Below, piece after piece: positions 48,511 to 60,075 of a DNA stretch of 64,000 bases. The DNA is from Agelaius tricolor (Eukaryota > Chordata > Aves > Passeriformes > Icteridae): positions 6,560,001 through 6,624,000 of the forward strand of contig JALJCS010000007.1 of assembly GCA_023055355.1 (NCBI GenBank), read 5' to 3'. How positions within the stretch are numbered: position 1 is the stretch's first letter; every line of letters starts with the position of its first letter. The notes under the pieces are model-generated. The model was not told the origin of the DNA. It was given only the letters and a program-made list of their open reading frames with translations, and made no database searches. Made by a program: the position numbers and the translations under genes.

Positions 48511-48666
48511 GGAGGGGAGAGGGGAGGGGAGGGGAGGGAAGAGATGAGAAAAGAGAAGAGAAGAGAAGAGAAGAGAAGAGAAGAGAAGAGAAGAGAAGAG
48601 AAGAGAAGAGAAGAGAAGAGAAGAGAAGAGAAGAGAAGAGAAGAGAAGAGAGAAAAGAGAAGAGGA
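48511..48666 (+). repeat. compound pentanucleotide array, (GGGGA)n then (AAGAG)20
   Basis: Twenty perfect AAGAG units at 48551-48650, preceded by a GGGGA-rich run (48511-48540) and followed by an imperfect AGAAAAG end. It is purine-only on the plus strand. Frames through it on either strand are long only because no stop can form, so they are not genes. Expected to vary in length between individuals. Confidence 0.97.
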
Positions 48667-51465
48667 GGTTCCATGCACACATTACTCAAGGGCCTAATCA
48701 GCCCTTTCCCTCAAGTGGAGAAAGGTAACTTCTCTGTCAGAGTTAGAGTGGGCAGCCTTTAACACATTGATCACGAATTGACTTGGGTTGTTTCTGACCC
48801 AGTTGCATCACTTTAACAAGGGAATCAAGAGCACTCCTGATGAAACCACAGGCTTCCCACTCAAGCTGTCTCGCCTGCAATGTTTAATATTCCGCTGTGC
48901 TGACGATGATCGCAGCTCTACGTGCAAGGACAGGAGGATCAAATGCCTGACACTTCCTCCACTTGAATTTTGCATTCTGGACACCACTCATGCCCTGGCC
49001 CCACAGCAGGAGCAGCAGCCAAGGCAGCTTGTGCAAAAGGCCTGAAATGCCATGTTTTACAAGCTGAAATATGAAGTGATAACTTCAGGAAGTTTGTTCA
49101 TGCTTTGGATCGGTGACTGAGGGAGGAAGCAAGTGCATGGTTTCAGAATGAGTGAATTATTTAAGCCAGCAGTCCAGAAATGCAGAGGAGGGATGTCAGG
49201 TCTCTGGAAGCAGCTGAACTGGACTGTATTCCCTTGTCATCAACAACAGCAGTGTGGGTGTTCTGAATGCTACCAACTTCTGGGGTTTGACATGAAATTG
49301 TGCATCACCAGAAAAAAACATCTGTTCAAATTTTCTTCACCAACACTTTTGTAATTTAGCAACTTGCCAGTTGCATAATAAAATCAAACTGGGCATGTTG
49401 CCTTATATTTGGCACTTCAGTTTATTTACATTTTGCAAAGGTGCCCAAAGATCATTGGGCAATGACTGATGAGAAATTCAGACTATTACTGCAGGTTCTT
49501 AGATTATTAGTCATTCTTGGACAACTGAGATAATGTCACACAAAAGCTGAGAGAGCCAGAGGGTTTTTTTAAACCTGCTTTTCTAAGCTAATGAGGTTTG
49601 TCTGTTTCCAGTGTACGTGTATTTTAATTACGCGCAACTATGAGACCTGGCAATACTTTTTGAACCTGTTCATTGATTTTAAAGGGAAAAAATCTAACAG
49701 GAAGAGGGGAAAAGTTGACAGGGATACAAATTTCAGCCAAATTCATTGAAACAGAGAGAGAAAAAGCTAATTAAAGTCTACATGGGAGAAAGGAAAGGTC
49801 AAGAAGGAGAGAAAGAGTAAGAGAGACTATAAATGGAGAGCCTATAAATGGCTATCTGTAAGGGAAAACTTGAGTTACAGTTCATATCCTAGCAAAACTG
49901 AAGCTGATCAAACTCAAACAAAACCCACTTCCTTTATTCCAATGCTTGGGGAGATACTTGGAGCTTTGGTTTCTTTATGCAATTATATTTTCCTGCACAA
50001 TATTCTTTACACACATTACTCAGCTACATATAAAGGTGTTTTAAACAATGAAGGGAGGCTGGAATATTTAATGGACAAATTTAGAAGGGAGGGAGGCATT
50101 CCATTGTACCAACTGGACTTCACCATCTCTCCTTCCTTGGCATCTAGAGAAAACTCCATTAGGAAAGCAAGAAAGCATGACAAAGTAAACCACAATTTTT
50201 TCCCTACTGAGAGCTTCAGGCATACAAAAGAGTTCTTGCCAGATAGCAAGTGAGATTGTATCATTTCCAAACAACTGACTCAAAGAAAAAAAATAAAATG
50301 CAGGCACCTTGAGAATTCTCTCAGACTCAAAACTGCAGAGATCATTTTGCAGAATTAAGCTTTGCTCTTGGATTACAAATGTTTGTGCCAAATTTCAGTT
50401 TCCGATGCTTTTGCCTGTGCGTGAGTAAGTGTGAAATTATTAATCCTTGAAAGCAGGGATTCATAATAACAGAGTTATTGACATTTTCCTGGCTCTAGCA
50501 TTGCAGATGTGATGCTGAAGACAAGAAACATTCCCACTGTTTGATGAAGAGGGTACCCAGGAAACACCAGCAGCAATCATTCTCCAGGCAGAAGATGTTT
50601 TCTGTCATCTGGTTCTTGACAACTATAAATAAAGGGCTCAATCTGATTTTTATACACTACTTCTACACTGTAAGGGACAGAATGATATATCCCACAGCTT
50701 GCAATGGAAGCCATATACGAAGTGATGAGATTATAAACAAAGTATGTGTGCGCCACAAACGTTTGTATTTTTAGCAGTGTTGTGAAGCAGAGTCTCACAA
50801 CTGCACTTGTGGGCCTTGGTTAATGCAGAAACACCATTTCTGGTGCTGCAGCTGAAGTGTTTCAGAGACAAATGTTGGTACACAGGCAGAGGATGAAATC
50901 AGAATTTTCTCACCTGCATAAAAGAACTGCTATTAAAAGCTACCAAAGTGAAATGCTACCACTATTTTCTTTTCTCAGCTATGTCAAACTAAGTTATTTG
51001 AAAGCAGAAATACAGAAAATACAGCATGGTGCCCAGCCACAGGGCTAGAAGATCTCTGAAAGAAACACCAGCACTCCCTGGGAGAGCAGGGGAGTTTAAG
51101 AACTCTGGCAGAACAGAGTCCTCCTCCTGAGCTCACAGCTGAGCTCTGCTCTCCTGCTCCTCTGCAGCAAGGTGGGAGCCCACCAGGAAAGGCCCAGAAG
51201 TGATAACCAATGAAACCTTCATTGTTAGAGGAAACAAAAGCCATGGAATTGTCTTTACTTTGCTACTCAGTGTGATTCAGAGGGCCCTGAGCTCACAGTG
51301 GTGCAAGTCAAGCAGCTTTGACAGCTTAACCCACCTGGGCAAGCCACCACACTCCAGCTATCAGATTTTCACCAACAGGACAGCAATGATGAGCTGTGCT
51401 GCTTCCCAGTCCGAGTCAGCAGGACTGCCAGCACCTCCAAAGGGAGCTCCAAGCAGGGGGTATCC
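48667..51465. other. unique sequence, no gene recognised
   Basis: No gene. 48815-48960 and 49600-49690 keep several CpG dinucleotides in AT-rich surroundings and are listed in the findings as possible conserved elements. A direct repeat of CTATAAATGG occurs at 49827 and 49842. A 127-codon plus-strand frame at 49870-50253 is unrecognised. Confidence 0.5.
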
Positions 51466-51545
51466 TTCCCTTCCCTTCCCTTCCCTTCCCTTCCCTTCCC
51501 TTCCCTTCCCTTCCCTTCCCTTCCCTTCCCTTCCCTTCCCTTCCC
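51466..51545 (+). repeat. (TTCCC)16 pentanucleotide microsatellite
   Basis: Sixteen perfect TTCCC units with no interruption, pyrimidine-only on the plus strand. The perfect array suggests recent expansion. Frames of up to 134 codons crossing it are artefacts. Confidence 0.97.
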
Positions 51546-54500
51546 CACTTAAGGGGGCAATAATGAACATAAGCCACACAAAATACAGAACTACTGGGCA
51601 ATAAGATGAAGGAGGTACCAATCCAATGCTCTGCATTTGAACATTTAATTTCATTTTCTTGTGATTAAAACTCTCTTTATATTCTGTTGCCTGACTCAGC
51701 ACGGGCTCCCTTGTCACCATGCTGAGTTCCCAGGACAATGTGTTCCCCTTCCCTCCCTACTTCCTCCTGCAGGATCACGGCCATTCAGCCTCATGGAATC
51801 TGCCACCTGCCCAGCTGCAGCCAAAAAATGAAAAATAAAAAGCCAAGAAAGCTCTAATTGCCAATGTTCACATCACCAAATCTGTAATGAGAATAAAGTT
51901 TCACCACCATACCCCAGCTCTGGGGGGTTGTGCACATCTTTGGGAAGCAGATCTCCCCTCTGCCCATTCCATGTGACAATCTGCCCATCCCTGCAGATGG
52001 GTCTCAGCTTTTCCAGGAGCACCCAGAGCCCTTCCCTGAATGGCAGGGGTGTCAGTTTGCAGGCAAATGACCATGCTGGGCAGGCAGAGTTCTCAGGCTA
52101 TCTAATGACTGCTCCACATGGATGTGTCATTGCTGTTCCCACCAGGCACCACAGAGCCTTGCACCGAGCCCTGTGAGTGAGAAATGAGCTGAATCTAATC
52201 AGAAGGAATGGCATAATTAACAGGAATTCTGTGAGGAGCTGTTTGTTAAGTGATATGCAGCTCTCTGCTTAGTGGCTCATTATTCAAGCAAGCCCGGGTA
52301 AAGCTTTGCTGTCTCCACGGAGCACAATGTAAATAGAAAAAAAAAAAAAAAAAAAACAAACCAGCTTCACTTTCCCCATCCTGTCACTGCAGACCATAAT
52401 TTAAGCTGATCATACTTTTCCATTTTTCACAGAATTTTTCCACAGTGTGGACAGGGGCATCTAAAGTGTTATTAAAACATGTTGGGGAGGCAAGCTGGCC
52501 AGGGCTGCTTGGAGAGGGCAGCTCCTCTCTGCTTTCTGGCTGCTCCTGAGTCTGCTCAAAGTGAGAGGAAACAAGGATATAATCACAGATTTCTGGTGAG
52601 ACAAGCAAAGTATCAGTGAGGCAAGTTCTGCAAAAGCATTTCAAGATCACATGGCGAGGTTTTCTTGGAAAGCAGCTTTCTCTTTGAGAAATAACCAAAG
52701 GATATTGTCAGGAAATGTGGAACCTCACCTGCTCCACAGCGCTGCATTGTATGCAAAGAGAAATTTCAGTCAGTAGAAGGCAGGGAGGAACAAGAGGCAT
52801 CAAAGTGGCTGCTGCTGAAAGAGTAGTTCCAGCATGACATGACATACTGCCACTGCCTCAAGCCAGCATTGCTTCTGCCCCACCATCCACCTCAGAGCCT
52901 GGTAAAAGCTCCTCTTCTCCCTACTGCCAAGGAGTTGTGTGCTAATGGACTGCTGACAGATGGGTGAGAACATTTGTTTTATTTTTTATTTCCTTTTTTC
53001 TTAATTTCTCAAAAAAAAAACAACAGTGCCTTGGAAAAAAAAAAAAAAAGCCAGCCATTCCTCTGCAGTCTTAAGGAAATATGGGCACCCCCTGTTGATT
53101 TATATAACTTTTTTTTTTTAAATGAAATCAGGACCTTACCATGTCCTGGGCCATTATACTTTCTTCCATTTTGTGCAGGAAATGCACTCATGTAGCAGCT
53201 GCTGACACATCCAAGTTGTGCTCCACAGCTGCTGCTGATCAACAGCAAACAGGAGGCCACCACTGTGGCAGGATGAGGACACCTGAGCAGTGTGCCCCAG
53301 GTTTCAGTGTAAAATCAAGGCAGGAAATCAAGGCCAACACATGACTAAAGACGTAATTTAGCTGGAGAGCGGCACAGTGAATGCTCTCCAATCTTTATTT
53401 CACCATTTTTAAGTGCCCACAGTCTCAACATCTCTTCCTAGGATTTCCACATGTCTGCCAGAGATGTCCTGAGCAGAAATGAGTGTGTCCATGCAGGATA
53501 CTGCATGTTCATGGGCCTTTATCCATCTTCAGTGTCTTGGATTCACTGCTCTTGGGCAGAACATCTGCCTAGGATTCAGATTTACCAGCTGTGCCTTCTT
53601 TCTCTGCCCAGAAGCTCTGCCTGGACAAAATCTGAAAAATGCATGCCCATTTGGCCTGAATTTCCCCATGTTCAGCAGTCCAGAAGGAGTGATATTTCCA
53701 GTCAGAAAATGAGACAAGATCAAGAAAACCCAGACACATGGCAGCTGTATCTCCTACAGCATAGATGCATCCTTTCTTGGAAAACACTTTCATCCTGACA
53801 CCTCCATTTCAATAATCTCTGTTAGAAACGGGATCCCATTGCATCAATTCTCTCTTGTTCCTTCAAATCCCAGCTCAGCCTTGCTCCTGAGCTCCTGTTA
53901 GTGAGCCCTGACTGGCAGCTAAGGAAACAGGAGTGTGTTTGTAACTGTGGGGGTTTGGAGAACCAAAAGTAACCCTAAACCCCAGACAGTAATTAGAATG
54001 GAAAAGTGAGGAGGCTGGTCATACATGGAAGTGGAAAGAGAAATAGAGACCAACCTGAAATCCATTGCTGGTGATGACTCAGAAATGAAGAGGCAGGAAG
54101 TGGAGACTGAGAAGCAAACCACCCCACAACTGAGAGACACGATTTCCAAATAAGCTGCAGTTTGGCCAAACTATCCCAAGAGCAGCAGGTGTGTTTGTGG
54201 TAGAAAAGATGTTTCTTGGGAACATGAAGCTGTGCCTTAACTTGAGCAGAAAGGCAGCCACACCTATAAGGTAAGAAAACTCCCTCCTAATATAATAGTT
54301 CAAAACAAAAATAGAATAGCTGAATGTAATTTCCCCTCCATTTTCCTCTTTCTTTTTCTCTCATTAGACACATTAGATCTGCTGAAGGGAATTTTTTTTC
54401 CTATTCATGTTTCATGAATGCAAAAACATGTGCAACATGTGCAAATTAAGGATATAATTGACAGACAAATGGCAGCTGCCAAAACCAGGAGGGAAAAGTT

Positions 54501-55993
54501 TCTAAAAGCTAAAGGTTTCACAGATCCTTTCTGTTGCACTGTGGGTTTGTGTTTCCTGTTGTCTGTTATGTAGTAGATTCTGGTAAGAATCCCCCAAACT
54601 GATGTTTTTTATGATTTAAAGTACTCTGTCCATTATTTATGTCGGAATCAATAAAACAGTTTCTATAAAAAAGATGCATTGCAACAGTCAATTCAAAGAG
54701 AGCAATTTGTATGCAAGTGGAACTGATCAATCCAATAAAAATGATTGCCAAGTCTCCTGAGACTTATAGAAATCCTTTCAATAAATGCATTTTTAATAAA
54801 AAAAGCAATGAAATATATCACAGCATAGGAGTCAAATGGAAAGCAAACATTTTCTTAACAAGTGAGGAAAAGAATTTACACTTTTCTTACAGTCTGTTTT
54901 AATTCAACTATTGATGCAATATGTGTATTTTAGTATGGTATATTATTTGTTTTTAAATCCTGGATTGCTCACTCAGGTCCCATTTGTCCATACAGTTATT
55001 TCAGTGGAAGTGCCTAACTCCAGGATAACTCCTGTTCCCAGGCTTAAGGAAATAAGGTGCATCTTTAAGCTTGTATGGTGATATCTCCACAATAAAATAT
55101 GGAAATAACTGCTCAGAGAAGGTGCTCAGAGTCTAACTCAGGCCATGCTCAGCCTAACTCATCTATGACTGTAAGAAATTTAATTTCTTATGTGTCAGAA
55201 AAGTTCTGAAATACCAGTGTAAGAAGGTGACACTTTAGTTAAGAAAAAACCAGATTTTCTTGGGAAGACATTACATTTTCTGGGGAAGTTTGTGCTGTTC
55301 AGAGTCTCTTTCACTGGAAAGCAAAGCACAGCTATTTGGTGCTCAGCTGAGTCAGCATTCACAGCAAAGAAACTGCTTCCAAGGCAGGAAGGAGAGGACT
55401 CTTTAGGTTTGGGTGATATAAGCCTTCCTTCCTTCTGACCGTGGCAGGCACAATTCTGTAACAGGACTCTCCCACCCAAGCTCCTTCAGTCATGGCTGGT
55501 TCCATTGCAGCCTCAGAGGCTGGGTTGTGACCTGACAGGGTGTGGGGTGGCACAGGGACCTGCAGCTCTGAGCCTGCTGTGGCCCTGCCTGCAGGTGACC
55601 CAAGGCAGTGACCCCGCTGCCTTCTCTGCAATCCCCCAGGGCTTGAGGAGCTGCTCTCACATCGTCTCTGGGTGGATGGGGACCTCCTGCCAGAGGGCTC
55701 TTCATGACAAGAGGAAATAGTCACTTTTATGCTGTTATTTCTTTACACTGCAGATAGATTCAAACAGGCTGGTTTGGCAGACAGAAGGAAACCCAACTTG
55801 TTGATAAACTTGCTTGTTTATAAGTTCTCCACTCAGATTTCTTAGATATAGACATTGGGGTTTTGTAAATCTTTGCCTGGCCATGGTTTCTCTGTCTGGA
55901 CTCAGTGTCTGTGGGATTCCTTTTTGAAAGTGAGTGTGATACGTAAGATTTTAGCTTTTTATACATCTTTCATGCATTTGTAGCTTTGTAGAC
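51546..55993. other. unique sequence, no gene recognised
   Basis: No known gene. A run of 20 A lies at 52337-52356, with further A runs at 53011-53020 and 53034-53048 and a T run at 53109-53118. 52190-52330 looks like a possible conserved element. A plus-strand frame of 115 codons (53451-53798) and minus-strand frames near 55200-55720 are unrecognised. Confidence 0.5.
52337..52356 (+). repeat. A20 homopolymer
   Basis: Twenty consecutive A bases directly after a conserved-looking segment. No retroposon body is visible upstream, so this is a simple homopolymer. Confidence 0.9.
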
Positions 55994-56428
55994 TGTTAAT
56001 ACATTGTTATGTAGCTCTTGGTATCTTTCCTACACTTTCTCTTAGATTTTGGAATTATAAGCTAACCTTCTAACATATTCCTGAAATACTGTTTGGTCTT
56101 ATTGCCAAGAGGACAACCTCCCAAAGGACATTTTGTTTTCCAACCAGAATCTGAGAGGACACAATGAGAAATGGGGCAAAGAAGCCCCTGGACCAACTCC
56201 AGTAGGGCAGAACCTGGGGGAAAATTACCTAACCAACTGCTCTTCTAATTGAACAATATTTGTTAGATATCCTCATTTGTTGAACTTATAAAAAATTAGA
56301 GAAACCTGATGTCAGGTTTGATGACCATGGGGGTATCTGGAAGCTTCCAATAAAGCCCTGCTTTTTATTTTACTATTTTAACACCGTTGCAAGAGTTTGG
56401 ACCTTTTTTTATTTTTTTTTAGGTGACA
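55994..56428 (+). mobile_element. LTR-like element (plus strand), boundaries uncertain
   Basis: An LTR core is visible: a TATA box (TTATAAAAAATT, 56286-56297) followed about 60 bp later by CCAATAAAGCCCTGC with AATAAA at 56349-56354, then a U5-like GTTGCAAGAGTTTGGACC and a T-rich end before GTGACA. The upstream GACCAACTCCAGTAGGG part resembles U3 text of avian ERVs. I set the start at a TG (55994) and the end at a CA (56428), but no target-site duplication supports them. The true start could lie 50-100 bases further right. Confidence 0.55.
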
Positions 56429-59400
56429 AATGAACTCACCTTTTGCTGTCTTACCTTAAATCTATGAGGCTCTTTATGAACCCAGACACAACATTCTCCT
56501 GCTCCTTCACCAGGAATGTGCTCACCCAAACCCTGCTGCCTGCTGCAGAGGTCACAGAGCTGACTGTTCTAGAAGCCACTTCTCCCACCTCCTGCAATTT
56601 CCTCAGGCCCTGGGGAGCCATGACTATTAGCTGTGCAATAATTACATCAGCAGCAATAAAACCATGGAGCCCAGGCCTTCCCACCACAGTCACAAGCTCA
56701 GATGATGGAGGCAAACAAGAAGTGTCACCACTAGTCACCACCAGGCTTGCATAGTTGTGGGGTGCATGAAATAAATGACCTTTGGTGTGACACACACTTA
56801 GTCATTAATATTAAAAACCCCAGTCATCCAGCCTACTGCTTCTCCTACACCACCAATGTGTTTTCATATTCCAGAAAATAAGTATTCCTGTGAAGTCACC
56901 CAGTCATCCTCCCAGGCTGCTCTCTTTTCCTAGATTATATTTCTTTCAGCTTGGGACCAAAACCCTGGGTAGCAGCATGAAAAAAAGCAACCATTAAAGA
57001 CACATTTGATGAACCTCTAACATTTGGACTCAGGTACAAGAGTAGTCATCTCTGACGTCAAGGTTTCCAGGGACATATGGCAGCAAAATATAGGTCTGTG
57101 AAACAGAAATAAATGGATGTCTGAAATGAGTAACCAAGCTCACAGTGAGAAATAGGTGAGGCAGTTTGGAGGATGAGATCAACCAGTTATCTCTTGACAC
57201 TGCAGTATCATTTTGTCAGCTAATTCTTTGTCAAGGTGAGCCAGGACAAATTCAAAAGCCTGACAGTGAACATCACCAAAGAGGAATATGTCTTTACTAA
57301 TAGTATTTATTTCCTCCTCTGATGCTTAGTGATGTCCTCCACCAGATCCAAGTCCATTGAGGGGTCAAGGAGGCTGAATCAGATGTCAGCTTCACAAAAC
57401 CAGCCTGGAGAAACACCCTCTGATTTTATCTTCTGAAACACAGAACTGCTGTCACAAGCACTCAAACTTACACTCATATGTGCAGCAACTTTTCCTTATT
57501 TTCTTATTATGAACATCCTCAAATTCCCAGATTTGTCCTGATGATTAATGTTAGTCACACGCCTTCCCATGGAATTTGTCCATCAGAAAATGGCACCTTA
57601 AAAAAACCTCAAATCCCTATTTTGTAGCATGTTAAAACAGAGCATAAAACCTTTAAAGTTTCATTCCAACAAGGTTAGTTTCATCATTTTGACCTGCAGG
57701 TATATTGCAGATTACTATTCTCATGCTAGCAATAAATTTAAAGATCAAAACAAAACGCTGCAACTTTATTGAAACTGATAGCTGGTATTTCTGAAATAAC
57801 CTAAAAAGGTATTGTGCCAATGATTTAAAATTGTAAAGTTTTACTGTGCTTTGGAACAAGAAGAATCATTGGCACAGTACCACGCTGTTCCCTCAGGCAA
57901 TCATGCACATTAACCACAAATGCAGATAAAAATTTCTCAAGAGCAACCTCTTCCATGTTTTCCTGACCACAGAACACATGGAAGTAAAATATCACACATT
58001 AGACCTTTTAATAAACAGTCTCAAATTATTGAAAATACTGGAATAGGAATTTCAGACCTAAAATCCTGGATTTTGGGGAGCTGCAGATGGAAAGCTGGGA
58101 CTCAGCAGCTCCTTTATGTTGCACAGACAGCGCTGACATTACGATGCAGTCATTTGATGTGACAGGGATCATATGCACTCCCAAAAGCAGCTCCTCAGGC
58201 TTACAGTCCTTGAGCAGTCATAAAAATAAGATGTCTCTTGAGACATTTCAAAGATAAGGCTGGAGAGAGAAGGGCCATGTGGTTTACAACACTCTTGGAT
58301 AAATCCCATGACGCACCAAGGCCGTTAGCAAAGTATCCGGTTCTTCTCATGACAGCGGGCAGAAGTGCTGTGCTGGGAGAGCAAAATAGGAAGGAAGGAT
58401 TTGGAGCTTTGCCACTTTTCCAGAAAAATTATGACTTTGTGAAAATGCACTCTCAAGAGCATCTTTGTCATAAAATTTGATTTTGGTGCTGGGTTTTATA
58501 GCGCACAGCCCCAACACTTCCATCCCCAGCCCATCCTTCTGATCCCCAGGGGGATGTCTTCTGGGGAGGCTGCCCTGTGACATCCTTTCCCTCTCTGAAG
58601 GATCAGAGACACTTTATTGAAGATTTCCACAGCTTTGTCAGTTTGTGCCTTTAGGGCATCTGGTGTTTAGTCACACAATCACACGAAGGAGGCCTATTAG
58701 CCTTAATTTCTGCCAAGTTTGCCGCAATTAGTAAAGATGCTCCTGGGTTTTAACATCTGTGCAAAGCATGTCCTGGTATGGTGTTTTCTGTCCTTCCTCC
58801 CTGCCTTTCCCATCTCCTCCTACTCCTCCTCCTTCTCTTATTCTTCCTCCCTCCTCCTCCTGGACCACAGCAGGTGGCAGCAGGAGCTGGCAGTGCCAGC
58901 CATGCCCCTGTGCTGGCCCTGCCATCTGGGTGCCCCTGGCATCACCCTCCTGCAGGAGCAGGGTGTGGCAGGCAGGGCTGGAGCTTTTGATCTCAGATCA
59001 GAGGGGGAGAAGGAGGCTTCACTTCGAATCCCTTGCCAGCTGGTGTGGTTAATCTCTTCGCGTGCCCACAGCAATAAAAATCAGCATTTGCATAACACCT
59101 GGGGTCACCTGGGAAGCACTCTGCAGTCAGTGAAGGATTATGTCCCAGCCTCAGATGCCCCTGTCCCTGCAAGGGGAACTTCTGAGTGCCAGGCACAATG
59201 CAAAAGCCTCCTGTTCCTTTTGGGATGATGGCTCACCCCACAGTGAGGTATTTGAGTGGGTTTGTACTTGGGATAGCACAGGGGTGGGGATCAGCATCCA
59301 CCTGCCTGGTTCCTCATCACAAACAAAAACTGCTCTGGCCACACAGGACAAAAAAACTTGTTTAAAGTGATCCCAAAGAAAATCTTTGTGCACATAAAAG

Positions 59401-59964
59401 AAAAAGCTTGAAGTCTTATTTCTTTTGCTTGGAAAAGTAAAAAATCTAAATATTAAGTCCTGCCTTTCTTATTTGTGCTGTTGGGTTCCTTGGAGGGCTG
59501 GCAAACATGGGGAGCTGCAGCATCAAGCAGCAATGGGAATATATTTCATGTAAAATGCTGCTTATGTTAACAACTCTTCAGCACAAATGCCTGCAAGAAC
59601 ACTCAGGGGACAAACTCTCTTTGTGGAAATTTCAATATCGCTGCCTCTTTCTCTGCAGGCAAGAAAGGATTCCTTTCCAAAACAGAAAGGGAAAGTGTGT
59701 GACATTCTGGATATTTCTAAAAGAGCAAAATAAACAGATAGCATTTCAAATGAAGTATTTTAAATATTTACATTGTTTGGAATATGGTATGTATGATAAA
59801 TTAGTAAATGAATAGAGAATTATCCATCTATACAGAGAAGTCTGTATGTTCAATATAGATATGTCTATATAGGCAGAGCAAGAGATGCAAATATAGAAAG
59901 AAATGTATTCCACAAGTGTTGGGGGGCAGCAGGACACATCACTGGATATGGGCTAGAAATCATA
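56429..59964. other. unique sequence, no gene recognised
   Basis: No confirmed gene. 56451-56801 holds a minus-strand open segment ending in two splice-donor-like sites (see findings). 58305-58375 and 58640-58750 look like possible conserved elements. A CTCCT-rich tract lies at 58808-58862. A 169-codon plus-strand frame at 58719-59228 overlaps that tract and is not recognised. Confidence 0.5.
58808..58862 (+). repeat. imperfect CTC/TCC-rich tract
   Basis: About 55 bases of CTCCT and TCC units, pyrimidine-only except for two A interruptions. Low complexity; frames through it are unreliable. Confidence 0.8.
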
Positions 59965-60075
59965 AAACCTGGGATTAAAACCTGGCTCTGCCACTAAGGT
60001 TTGGTGTCATCTTGAGGAAAAAAAACTTCATTTTTCTATGTCAGCCTTTCTCCTCTCTTCATCAGCTTAAACTGC
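59965..60075 (+). mobile_element. MIR-like ancient SINE relic
   Basis: The plus strand reads AACCTGGGATTAAAACC-like text, then CCTGGCTCTGCCACTAA, GGTGTCATCTTGAGG, ACTTCATTTTTCTATG, TCAGCC, TTTCTCCTCTCTTCATC. This follows the order of the MIR core-SINE (CCTGGCTCTGCCACT, GTGTGACCTTGGG, ACTT, CTCTGTG, TCAGTTTCCTCATC) with substitutions and one A-run insertion. MIR is an old amniote tRNA-derived SINE, known from few, very diverged copies in birds. The 5' tRNA-like part is not visible. Confidence 0.55.

Noticed and set aside
48354..48762. Long frames of Leu-Phe-Ser or Glu-Lys-Arg repeats
   Set aside because: They are translations of the (AAGAG)n array, which cannot form stop codons.
51200..51738. 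Frames of 125-134 codons with Phe-Pro-Ser or Gly-Lys repeats
   Set aside because: Translations of the (TTCCC)16 microsatellite.
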